A stretch of 7,079 nt of DNA from an uncultured Geobacteraceae bacterium (GCA_903879825.1 CAIRND010000118.1:1-7079); one strand, 5' to 3'; shown: positions 1-5,667, counted from the stretch's first letter. Numbers and translations: made by a program. The notes: a model not told the origin generated them from the sequence alone.

Positions 1-32
1 AACAGGATGATCGCTGAGATCAGGCGTTTAAT
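1..32 (-). CDS. cdsA: Probable phosphatidate cytidylyltransferase, first ten codons only (partial, cut by window edge)
   Basis: An open frame offset from uppS runs off the left edge and reads (I/M)KRLISAIIL. This resembles the start of CdsA, the integral membrane enzyme that makes CDP-diacylglycerol from phosphatidate and CTP, whose N-terminus is a short basic segment followed by a hydrophobic helix. cdsA is also the usual gene after uppS. No ATG, GTG or TTG lies at a suitable place in this frame. The best-placed initiator is ATT at 32-30, six bases after an AAAGGGG Shine-Dalgarno-like run at 45-39; CTG at 23-21 is an alternative. The gene would overlap the end of uppS by 13 bases, suggesting translational coupling. 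Only about ten residues are visible, so identity rests on context plus a short match. Confidence 0.45.
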   Translation of the reverse strand, partial: MKRLISAIIL

Positions 33-775
33 AGGGTACCCCTTTGGGTTATCTGGTCGCCGGTCATGCCGAAGCGCCGCTCTCTTGACTGAAAATCTGC
101 CAGTGCTTTGTGAAGTTCATTGATAGTGAAATCTGGCCAGTTTGTGTCCGTGAAATAAAGCTCTGTGTAGGCAAGTTGCCACAGCAGAAAGTTGCTGATT
201 CGCATCTCGCCACTGGTACGAATGAGAAAATCCGGATCGGGGAGGCCCCCGGTATCCAGATAACTTTCAAACAGGTCTGTGGTGATATCAGCAGGTGACA
301 ACTTTCCGGATACGGCATCCTGTGCAAGCCGGGCTGCGGCACGGCACAGCTCCTGTCGTCCCCCGTAGGAGAGCGCAAGTGTCAGAACCATTCCGGTGTT
401 AGCAGCGGTCTTATGGATAGCCTCATCCAAAGTTTCGTTAACATCGTCAGGCAGTTCGCTGCGGTCGCCAATGACGTTATAGCGAATATTTTTCCGCATC
501 ATGCGAGCCGTTTCCTGGCGGATGTACTTCTTAAGCAAAGTCATCAGAGCCCGGACTTCCAAGGCTGGTCGTGACCAGTTTTCAGCGGAGAAGGCAAACA
601 GCGTCAGATATTTGATGCCGAGCAGGGATGCCTGTTCAACTACCATTTTGACTGTTTCTGCACCACGCTGATGACCGATAATGCGTTTAAGCATGCGCTG
701 TTGCGCCCATCGGCCGTTGCCATCCATTATCACAGCCAGGTGAACCGGAAGTCTTTGCGGGTCAAGCTCATTCAT
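20..775 (-). CDS. uppS: Isoprenyl transferase / undecaprenyl diphosphate synthase
   Basis: This cytosolic cis-prenyltransferase condenses isopentenyl diphosphate units onto farnesyl diphosphate to make the C55 lipid carrier for peptidoglycan and other surface polymers. The 251 residues match the usual family length. The family motifs are all present: MDGNGRWA at 17-24, where Asp18 is the expected Mg/diphosphate-binding aspartate; SAENW at 63-67; YGGR at 137-140; LIRTSGE at 184-190; and NFLLWQ followed by Glu205 near the C-terminus. No key residue is missing. The start ATG overlaps the frr stop by one base (TGATG). It is preceded only by a weak GGA, so translation is probably coupled to frr. 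Bacterial UppS is the natural reading; a shorter-chain cis-prenyl synthase cannot be excluded from motifs alone. Confidence 0.97.
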   Translation of the reverse strand: MNELDPQRLPVHLAVIMDGNGRWAQQRMLKRIIGHQRGAETVKMVVEQASLLGIKYLTLFAFSAENWSRPALEVRALMTLLKKYIRQETARMMRKNIRYNVIGDRSELPDDVNETLDEAIHKTAANTGMVLTLALSYGGRQELCRAAARLAQDAVSGKLSPADITTDLFESYLDTGGLPDPDFLIRTSGEMRISNFLLWQLAYTELYFTDTNWPDFTINELHKALADFQSRERRFGMTGDQITQRGTLLNA

Positions 776-1332
776 CAGACTTCCAGGACCTCTTTCTCTT
801 TATGTGAGACCGCTTCATCCATTTTTTGTTCAAAACTTTTAGTAACGTCCTGAACCTCTTTTTCTAACTTTTTTAACTCGTCTTCCGTGATGGCTTTATC
901 TTTTTCCAATTTTTTAAGTTTGTCGATAGCATCTCGGCGGATGTTTCTGATCGCTATTTTATCTTCTTCTGCCCTCTTTTTAAGCCCTTTTACGATATCC
1001 TTGCGGCGCTCTTCGGTCAGGGGGGGGAGGTTGAGGCGAATTGTTTTGCCGTCATTGGAAGGTGTCAGGCCAATGTTGGCGTTCATAATGGCTTTTTCAA
1101 TGACCGGGATGATCTTGGCTTCCCACGGAGTGATAGTAACGGTACGTGCCTCAGGAACGGCCAGAGTCGCCACCTGACTCAACAGAGAGGTATTGCCGTA
1201 ATAATCAACCGTTATGGAATCAAGCATACCGGTGGTTGCACGCCCGGTGCGAATCTTCTGAAATTCGTTCTTCAGGACCCCCACCGTTTTTTCCATATGA
1301 ATCTTCATGTCATCAAGCACATTTCTCGGCAT
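775..1332 (-). CDS. frr: Ribosome recycling factor
   Basis: RRF works with EF-G in the cytosol to split the post-termination ribosome into subunits. The protein is 185 residues, the standard length. It shows the expected layout: an N-terminal helix with RTGRA at 28-32, a beta-rich domain from about 31 to 104 ending in PPLTEERR (103-110), and two long charged helices making up the rest of the three-helix bundle. Arg129 and Arg132 in the RNIRR segment (129-133) correspond to the conserved ribosome-contacting arginines. The start is fixed by an AAGGAG Shine-Dalgarno that lies inside the last codons of pyrH, with only two bases between the pyrH stop and this ATG. The stop overlaps the uppS start. 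This is a tightly packed pyrH-frr-uppS transcription unit. Confidence 0.98.
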   Translation of the reverse strand: MPRNVLDDMKIHMEKTVGVLKNEFQKIRTGRATTGMLDSITVDYYGNTSLLSQVATLAVPEARTVTITPWEAKIIPVIEKAIMNANIGLTPSNDGKTIRLNLPPLTEERRKDIVKGLKKRAEEDKIAIRNIRRDAIDKLKKLEKDKAITEDELKKLEKEVQDVTKSFEQKMDEAVSHKEKEVLEV

Positions 1333-1334
1333 GG

Positions 1335-2054
1335 TTATTCTCCTTGTACGATGGTGCCAATCTCTTCACCACAGATAACTTTCTTGATGTTACCTTCGGT
1401 TGTCAGATCAAAAACAATAATTGGCAGATTGTTATCCATGCAGAGCGATATAGCAGTGGCATCCATAACCTGCAACCCTTTTTTAAGAACATCAATGTAG
1501 GATAGTTTTGAAATTTTAACTGCATCAGGATCTTTTTTAGGGTCAGCGGTATAAACACCATCTACTTTTGTCCCTTTGAGGATAACCTGGGCGTTTATTT
1601 CCATGGCTCGCAGGCTGGCTGCTGTATCGGTCGTGAAGTAGGGGTTTCCTGTCCCGGCACCAAAAATAACCACTCTCCCTTTTTCAAGGTGCCGCATGGC
1701 GCGCCGGCGGATATAAGGTTCAGCAACTTCCTGCATGGCAATGGCTGTCTGAACACGCGTCGAGACACCCAGCTTTTCGAGAGCGTCCTGCATTGCCAGC
1801 GAATTGATGACGGTAGCTAACATTCCCATGTAGTCGGCACTTGAGCGTTCCATCCCTTTGGACGAAGCAGCCAGGCCGCGAAAAATGTTGCCGCCGCCAA
1901 TAACAAGAGCTAATTGCACTCCGCTGTCGACAACGTCCTTGATTTCGCTGGCAATGGTACTCAGCGTCAGTGGGTCAATGCCGTATCCTTGAGAACCGGC
2001 CAGTGATTCACCCGATAATTTTAAAAGGACTCGGGTGTAGGATTTTCTGCCCAT
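1335..2054 (-). CDS. pyrH: Uridylate (UMP) kinase
   Basis: PyrH phosphorylates UMP to UDP with ATP in de novo pyrimidine nucleotide synthesis. It belongs to the amino-acid-kinase fold, is hexameric in known bacteria, and is typically activated by GTP and inhibited by UTP. The 239 residues match family length. Visible motifs are KLSGE at 12-16, the glycine-rich GGGNIFRG at 53-60, ADYMGMLAT around 73-81, and the nucleotide-binding FGAGTGNPYFTTDTAA at 131-146, followed by a KVDGVYTADP segment. The ATG is preceded by GGAGG with seven-base spacing. It is the first gene after the terminator that follows tsf, so it needs read-through or a promoter in the 67 bases between the terminator T-run and its start. 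No odd features in the protein. Confidence 0.98.
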   Translation of the reverse strand: MGRKSYTRVLLKLSGESLAGSQGYGIDPLTLSTIASEIKDVVDSGVQLALVIGGGNIFRGLAASSKGMERSSADYMGMLATVINSLAMQDALEKLGVSTRVQTAIAMQEVAEPYIRRRAMRHLEKGRVVIFGAGTGNPYFTTDTAASLRAMEINAQVILKGTKVDGVYTADPKKDPDAVKISKLSYIDVLKKGLQVMDATAISLCMDNNLPIIVFDLTTEGNIKKVICGEEIGTIVQGE

Positions 2055-2121
2055 GGTATGCCTCCGGAATTTAGATTTCGACTGTCATGAAATTCGCAAA
2101 TTAAATACTCAGGAAAAGAAT

Positions 2122-2153
2122 AAAAAAAAAACCGGCCATTTTCAGGCCGGCTT
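2122..2153 (-). terminator. Intrinsic terminator after tsf
   Basis: Read on the minus strand, a stem with CCGGCC/GGCCGG arms encloses a seven-base loop (TGAAAAT) and runs straight into ten Ts. The stem extends by one G-T and two A-T pairs at its base. The hairpin begins 11 bases beyond the tsf stop codon. This is a textbook Rho-independent terminator. It would end most rpsB-tsf transcripts and partly insulate them from pyrH-frr-uppS. On the plus strand there is no matching T-run, so it acts in one direction. Confidence 0.92.
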
Positions 2154-2164
2154 CGATGAAATGA

Positions 2165-3100
2165 TTAGAGGCCGGCAGCTGCCGCCACTTCGGCAGCAAA
2201 GTCGCATTCTTTCTTTTCAAGACCCTCACCCAGGGCATATTTTGTAAAACGGGTGACAGTAATTGTCGTGCCAAGTGCTTTGCCGGTTTCAGCGGCCAAC
2301 TGCTGGATAGTCTTGTCAGTATCTTTGACAAACTGTTGCTCAACCAGACAGATATCAGCATAGAACTTGTTGACCTGACCATCGATAATCTTCTCGATGA
2401 TATTTTCAGGCTTTCCCGTTTCACGGGCCTTGGCGCGATAAATGTCTCTTTCGCGATCAAGAACATCCGCATCGACCTCACTGCGCTGAACGTACAGCGG
2501 AGAAGCGGCAGCAGAATGCATGGCGACATCTCTGACAAAGGTTGCAAAGATGGGGTCTTTGGCTGCAGCGGCATTGTCGCAGGTTGCTTCAACCAGCACG
2601 CCGATTTTTCCACCGGCGTGGATGTAGGAACCAATTGCACCAGCACCAGGAACCACAAAGCTGCTGAAGCGGCGGATCTGCATATTTTCGCCGATAACGG
2701 AAATAGCTTCATTCAGCATGACCTGGATGGTCTTGCTGCTGTCGCCACAGTATGGCTGAGCGAAAAGTTCTTCAACAGATGCAGGATTGGCCTGAAGGAT
2801 ATGGTTAGCAATATCGTTTACAAAGCCCTGGAAAATTTCGTTTTTAGCAACAAAATCTGTTTCGCTGTTGATCTCAAGTAAAACACCCTTATCGCCTTCT
2901 GCAGATACTACCGCAGCAACCATGCCCTCTGTAGCAGCGCGGCCAGCTTTTTTGGATGCCGCAGCAAGGCCCTTCGTGCGAAGGAAATCTACCGCCTGAT
3001 CAAAGTTACCGTCAGTTTGCTCAAGTGCCTTTTTGCAATCCAGCATTCCGGCACCGGTTGATTTTCTTAATTCAGATATCTGTGCAGCTGTTACAGCCAT
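2165..3100 (-). CDS. tsf: Translation elongation factor Ts
   Basis: EF-Ts is the guanine-nucleotide exchange factor that recycles EF-Tu from GDP to GTP form. The N-terminal UBA-like domain (about 1-40) carries RKSTGAGMLDCKKAL at 12-26, and the EF-Tu contact motif TDFVAKN is at 81-87. Two dimerisation-type subdomains follow, each opening with related sequence, and the protein ends in an acidic and alanine-rich tail. At 311 residues it is somewhat longer than the roughly 283 of E. coli and is clearly the full two-subdomain form rather than the short form some bacteria have. The start is set by GGAGGATAGA directly before the ATG. It follows rpsB by 46 bases containing a palindrome and is closed by a strong terminator, so rpsB-tsf forms its own operon. 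Confidence 0.98.
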   Translation of the reverse strand: MAVTAAQISELRKSTGAGMLDCKKALEQTDGNFDQAVDFLRTKGLAAASKKAGRAATEGMVAAVVSAEGDKGVLLEINSETDFVAKNEIFQGFVNDIANHILQANPASVEELFAQPYCGDSSKTIQVMLNEAISVIGENMQIRRFSSFVVPGAGAIGSYIHAGGKIGVLVEATCDNAAAAKDPIFATFVRDVAMHSAAASPLYVQRSEVDADVLDRERDIYRAKARETGKPENIIEKIIDGQVNKFYADICLVEQQFVKDTDKTIQQLAAETGKALGTTITVTRFTKYALGEGLEKKECDFAAEVAAAAGL

Positions 3101-3112
3101 TCTATCCTCCTA

Positions 3113-3128
3113 TCCTGTTATAACAGGA
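3113..3128. repeat. Perfect 16-bp palindrome in the rpsB-tsf spacer
   Basis: The sequence TCCTGTTATAACAGGA equals its own reverse complement. In the rpsB-tsf mRNA it could fold as a six-base-pair stem with a TATA loop, sitting two bases upstream of the GGAGGATAG ribosome-binding region of tsf. The 3' arm itself contains AGGATAG, a near copy of the real Shine-Dalgarno. The position suggests a role in tsf translation or in mRNA processing, but a short palindrome could also be a protein operator or chance. Confidence 0.6.
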
Positions 3129-3146
3129 CGTATCTATGATTTGTAT

Positions 3147-3911
3147 TTATGCGGCTACGATTTCTTCTGCAACCTCTTCAGGTGCGTATTCTACCGTGCC
3201 TTCAGTATCTGTCTGCAGAGCAGTTTTGCGTGCCTGGATTCCTTCAAGAACAGCATCAGCCATTTTTGCGGAAAGAAGACGGATAGCACGAATTGCATCA
3301 TCATTACCTGGAATGACGTAATCAATAGGATCAGGGTCGCAATTTGTATCGACAACAGCTACAACTGGAATACCAAGTTTGTTGGCTTCCTGAACAGCGA
3401 TTTCTTCGTTTTTAGGATCGATGACGAACATGACACCAGGAAGCTTGTTCATGGTTTTGATGCCGCCAAGAGTTTTCTGAAGTTTTTCGCGGTCGCGAGT
3501 AAACTGTAATGCCTCTTTTTTTGTGTACGCGTCGATAGTACCATCTTCGAACATGGCATCAATCTTTTTGAGGCGATCGATACTCTGCTTGACAGTGGCA
3601 AAGTTGGTCAGCATGCCACCTAACCAGCGCTGGTTTACGTAGTGCATTCCACAGCGTGCAGCTTCTTCAGCAACTGAATCCTGAGCCTGTTTCTTTGTGC
3701 CGACGAACAGGACAGTGCAGCCATCCTGTGCGGCATCTTTAACAAAGCTATATGCGGTTTTGAAGTAGCGCACGGTTTTCTGCAGGTCGATGATGTAAAT
3801 ACCGTTACGTGCCCCAAAAATGTAGGGTTTCATCTTAGGGTTCCAGCGTTTCGTCTGGTGACCAAAATGTACGCCAGCTTCCAACAGTTCTTTCATACTG
3901 ATACTTGACAT
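3147..3911 (-). CDS. rpsB: 30S ribosomal protein S2
   Basis: S2 binds late at the head-body junction of the small ribosomal subunit and is needed for S1 docking. The 254 residues match family length. The signatures are clear: LLEAGVHFGHQTKRWNPKMK at 9-28 followed by YIFGARNGIYIIDLQKT, RWLGGMLTN at 95-103, and VVDTNCDPDPIDYVIPGNDD at 186-205. A coiled region lies around 108-155. The C-terminal tail is acidic. The start is supported by AAGGAG seven bases before the ATG; an internal Met6 has no such support. It is first in an rpsB-tsf operon with a strong extended -10 promoter and a structured-looking leader of about 95 nt, where S2 autoregulation is known in enterobacteria. Confidence 0.98.
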   Translation of the reverse strand: MSSISMKELLEAGVHFGHQTKRWNPKMKPYIFGARNGIYIIDLQKTVRYFKTAYSFVKDAAQDGCTVLFVGTKKQAQDSVAEEAARCGMHYVNQRWLGGMLTNFATVKQSIDRLKKIDAMFEDGTIDAYTKKEALQFTRDREKLQKTLGGIKTMNKLPGVMFVIDPKNEEIAVQEANKLGIPVVAVVDTNCDPDPIDYVIPGNDDAIRAIRLLSAKMADAVLEGIQARKTALQTDTEGTVEYAPEEVAEEIVAA

Positions 3912-4006
3912 GTGCTTCTCCTTTGGTTTTTCCTCCGCCCCGTCGAATCCCCGTCATCTCATAATAGGGACACCACCGGATCTATCGAGGCGTGTGAATT
4001 GAACAG
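3912..4006 (-). promoter_or_regulatory. rpsB 5' leader, candidate S2 autoregulatory region
   Basis: From the start point predicted by the promoter, about 95 nt precede the rpsB ATG. The leader contains a direct repeat GACGGGG (minus strand; plus positions 3949-3955 and 3938-3944, eleven bases apart). A possible long-range stem pairs CGCCTCG with CGGGGCG (seven pairs, one G-U) just before the AAGGAG site. S2 represses its own operon through the leader in E. coli. Whether this leader does the same is inference from position and foldability; I cannot match it to a known motif. Confidence 0.4.
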
Positions 4007-4012
4007 CGGAAT

Positions 4013-4042
4013 TTTATATCACAGGCATTTCAGGAAAATCAA
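4013..4042 (-). promoter_or_regulatory. Sigma-70-type extended -10 promoter for rpsB-tsf
   Basis: On the minus strand, TTGATT (4042-4037) is followed after 18 bases by TATAAA (4018-4013). The -10 hexamer matches consensus at five of six positions and is preceded by TG plus one base, an extended -10. The start point would be near 4006. The -35 lies within the 3' arm of the inverted repeat that ends the ferredoxin gene, so promoter and terminator overlap. It is the only good promoter in the gap before rpsB. Confidence 0.7.
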
Positions 4043-4069
4043 GGGAAAATAAGTATATTATCCCTTGAT
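4035..4069 (-). terminator. Weak terminator-like inverted repeat at the end of the ferredoxin gene
   Basis: Nine-base arms ATCAAGGGA and TCCCTTGAT (plus 4038-4046 and 4061-4069) face each other across 14 bases, and further A-T pairs are possible inside. The upstream arm is the last codons of the ferredoxin gene and the TAA stop lies in the loop. After the 3' arm the minus strand reads TTT then CC, so the U-tract is short and the stem is modest in GC. It may end the ilvE-ferredoxin transcript partly, or stabilise its 3' end. Confidence 0.5.
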
Positions 4070-4252
4070 GATCGCGTCAATCGGACACGCTTCTTCACAA
4101 CATCCGCAGAAATTACATCGCTCCGGGGACAGTATTATAGCCTCTTTGTGAAATCGGACTGTTTCCAGTGTGATTATTTTTTCTGGACAGGCGGCAACGC
4201 AGCGTCCGCAACCGCTGCAGATCGCTACGTTGACGGTTGGAATAACTGACAT
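4058..4252 (-). CDS. Small 2[4Fe-4S] ferredoxin
   Basis: With the start chosen here the protein is 64 residues and carries two bacterial-type iron-sulfur motifs: CxxCxxCxxxCP with Cys12, 15, 18 and 22, and again with Cys46, 49, 52 and 56. An extra Cys51 sits inside the second motif. A 23-residue linker separates the clusters. It is probably a soluble cytosolic electron carrier or a small electron-transfer subunit; its redox partner is not evident. The start at 4252 lies five bases after the stop of the preceding Cys-rich ORF. An in-frame ATG at 4285 would add 11 residues that do not look like a ferredoxin N-terminus and would overlap that ORF by 28 bases. Neither start has a good Shine-Dalgarno, so coupled translation is likely. 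The stop lies inside a terminator-like repeat. Confidence 0.88.
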   Translation of the reverse strand: MSVIPTVNVAICSGCGRCVAACPEKIITLETVRFHKEAIILSPERCNFCGCCEEACPIDAIIKG

Positions 4253-4257
4253 GTGGT

Positions 4258-4437
4258 CTACAGGCCCAGATCCGGTTGTTTCCATATATGTTCGTGCTTT
4301 TTCATCGTGCGGTTAAAGGGGTAATAGCGGGGGCATTTAGCAACGACGGCATTCGCCGCCTGCTTGCAGGTACGGCGGCAGGAGGTACAGAGTTTGTTTG
4401 AAGTGGCTTCGATTTTTGTGATTTTTTTTGGTGGCAT
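4258..4437 (-). CDS. Small Cys-rich protein of unknown function (59 residues)
   Basis: I do not know the function. The frame encodes 59 residues with a lysine-rich start (MPPKKITKIEATSNK), then Cys17, Cys20 and Cys24 in LCTSCRRTCKQ, Cys35 in KCPRYYP, and a basic, aromatic C-terminus ending in PDLGL. The C-x2-C-x3-C-x10-C spacing suggests a small zinc or iron-sulfur site. I recall similar short proteins in Geobacter-type genomes, unconfirmed. It follows ilvE in the same reading frame: after the ilvE TAA there are 16 sense codons with no ATG, GTG or TTG, so ATG at 4437 is the only upstream start. No Shine-Dalgarno lies at normal distance; GGAGGGG is found only on the far side of a hairpin. The ferredoxin starts five bases after its TAG. 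Support is coding-like composition, cysteine pattern and packing. Confidence 0.72.
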   Translation of the reverse strand: MPPKKITKIEATSNKLCTSCRRTCKQAANAVVAKCPRYYPFNRTMKKHEHIWKQPDLGL

Positions 4438-4450
4438 GATAGTTGTTTTA

Positions 4451-4474
4451 GGGGCGCGGCCTGAGGCCCGCCCC
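4451..4474 (-). repeat. GC-rich hairpin between ilvE and the Cys-rich ORF
   Basis: On the minus strand GGGGCG pairs with CGCCCC, and inside it GGCC pairs with GGCC around a TCA loop, with one bulged G. That gives ten pairs, nearly all G-C. It lies 11 bases past the ilvE stop and 13 bases before the next ATG. The base following is T then AAAAC, so there is no U-run and it is not a standard intrinsic terminator on either strand. It may protect the ilvE 3' end, attenuate transcription with another factor, or shape ribosome access to the next gene. Confidence 0.65.
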
Positions 4475-4485
4475 TCCGAAAAAGT

Positions 4486-5559
4486 TTACCCCACAAAACG
4501 GACCCAGCCAAATTCGTCCTTCAGTTTACCGGTCTGGATGCCCGTGAGGGTGTCATATAAATTCTGAGTGATTTTTCCTACTTTGCCGCCGGTTAACTGC
4601 AGGCTTTCCTCTTTGTAGCAGAGCTTTCCTACCGGGGTTATGACGGCTGCGGTGCCGCTGCCGAATGCTTCAGTCACTTTGCCGGAGCGAATATCCGCCA
4701 TTAGATCATGAACGTCGATCTGCCGTTCCTCAACAGTGTAGCCAAGAGTAGGAGCCAGCTTCAGAACTGAGTCGCGCGTTACGCCTGACAGAATTGAACC
4801 GGTCAACGGGGCGGTAACGATATGAGTTCCGTAGGCAAAAAACATGTTCATTGCCCCGACCTCCTCAATATAACGTCGCTCACGGCCATCAAGCCACAGT
4901 ACCTGATCATATCCTTTTTTCTTCGCTTCAAGTCCCGCTTTAAGTGAGTTGGCATAGTTGCCGCCTGTTTTAGCCTCACCGGTTCCACCCGGAACAGCAC
5001 GGACGTAATAATCTTCTACCATGATGTTTATCGGATTGAATCCGGCGGCATAATAGGCACCCACCGGCGAAAGAATAACATAGAAGTAACAGTGCTCGGA
5101 CGGCTTGACTCCAAGTACCGGTTCCACTGCAATCATTGTCGGGCGAATATAGAGAGAGGTGCCGGCTGCGGTTGGAATCCAATCGCGTTCCAGAGAAACC
5201 AGCTGCTCAATTCCCTTCAAAAACAGCTCCTCAGGGATTGCTGGCAGACAGATCCGGTCGCCTGACTGGTTAAAGCGCCGGGCATTCATCTCGGGACGAA
5301 ACAGGGCTACCCGCCCATCATCCCATTTGTAGGCCTTCAGCCCCTCGAAAATTTCCTGGGCATAATGAAAAACGAGGCAGGCAGGGTCAAGCACGAATGG
5401 AGCGTAGGGTTCAATGCGGGCGTTACACCACCCCTGGTTTGCTTTCCACTCCACAATCAGCATCCGGTCACTGAAATATTTGCCAAAGCCCAGTTGGGAC
5501 TGGTCGGAAATTTTTGTTTTCATCTTTTCGGCTGGTAATGGAACTATTTTAATCTCCAT
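4486..5559 (-). CDS. ilvE: Branched-chain amino acid aminotransferase
   Basis: This PLP enzyme transfers the amino group between glutamate and the 2-oxo acids of leucine, isoleucine and valine, the last step of their synthesis and the first of their breakdown. It is a fold-type IV aminotransferase of the longer BCAT type (357 residues) also found in eukaryotes. Lys197 in GGTGEAKTGGNYANSL is the expected PLP-binding lysine. EEVGAMN (232-238) contacts the cofactor or substrate, SGVTRDS (258-264) and FGSGTAAV (299-306) bind the phosphate, and FEGLKAY (71-77) is near the active site. The redox CxxC of mammalian enzymes is absent (AVIT at that place). The ATG has GGGAGG seven bases upstream. It is divergent from pyruvate carboxylase and probably first in a transcript with the Cys-rich and ferredoxin genes. 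Confidence 0.97.
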   Translation of the reverse strand: MEIKIVPLPAEKMKTKISDQSQLGFGKYFSDRMLIVEWKANQGWCNARIEPYAPFVLDPACLVFHYAQEIFEGLKAYKWDDGRVALFRPEMNARRFNQSGDRICLPAIPEELFLKGIEQLVSLERDWIPTAAGTSLYIRPTMIAVEPVLGVKPSEHCYFYVILSPVGAYYAAGFNPINIMVEDYYVRAVPGGTGEAKTGGNYANSLKAGLEAKKKGYDQVLWLDGRERRYIEEVGAMNMFFAYGTHIVTAPLTGSILSGVTRDSVLKLAPTLGYTVEERQIDVHDLMADIRSGKVTEAFGSGTAAVITPVGKLCYKEESLQLTGGKVGKITQNLYDTLTGIQTGKLKDEFGWVRFVG

Positions 5560-5594
5560 GGTGATGCCTCCCGTATATCAATAAACCTGTAGAT

Positions 5595-5624
5595 TATCTA
5601 TCACATATCAGCATTTTACGGCAA
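5595..5624 (-). promoter_or_regulatory. Possible ilvE promoter
   Basis: On the minus strand TTGCCG (5624-5619) and TAGATA (5600-5595) are 18 bases apart. The -10 is preceded by TG plus one base, like the rpsB promoter, which also has TGTGATA at this place. The start point would fall near 5588, giving a leader of about 28 nt that includes the GGGAGG site. Both hexamers are only moderate matches, so this is the best candidate rather than a firm call. Confidence 0.35.
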
Positions 5625-5638
5625 GACGAAAATCCTGA

Positions 5639-5667
5639 TTGACAAAACGAGACCGATCTGTTTTAGT
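5639..5667 (+). promoter_or_regulatory. Probable sigma-70 promoter for pyruvate carboxylase
   Basis: A perfect TTGACA at 5639-5644 is followed after 17 bases by TTTAGT at 5662-5667, which matches the -10 consensus at four of six positions. The start point would be near 5674, leaving a leader of about 75 nt that is very AT-rich and contains an inverted repeat before the AAGGAG ribosome-binding site at 5735-5740. Confidence 0.55.

Noticed and set aside
2070..2099. TTGCGA-N18-TCTAAA as a pyrH promoter
   Set aside because: Both hexamers match at only four of six positions, and the start point would fall within the pyrH Shine-Dalgarno, leaving no usable leader.
2101..2712. 203-codon minus-strand frame overlapping tsf
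   Set aside because: It lies in an alternate frame of tsf, has low-complexity Leu/Ser/Pro sequence, and ends across the terminator; tsf is unmistakable in the other frame.
2336..2881. 181-codon plus-strand frame opposite tsf
   Set aside because: Antisense shadow of a strongly conserved gene with no ribosome-binding site or recognisable domain.
4451..4474. Hairpin after ilvE as a standard Rho-independent terminator
   Set aside because: The stem is strong but is followed by TAAAAC on the minus strand and TCCGAAAAAG on the plus strand, so no U-tract exists in either direction.
4302..4511. Minus-strand open frame of 69 residues starting inside ilvE
   Set aside because: It overlaps the ilvE 3' end and the whole coding part of the Cys-rich ORF in another frame, has no ribosome-binding site, and its composition (Ala/Pro/Ser/Arg) is that of an out-of-frame reading.
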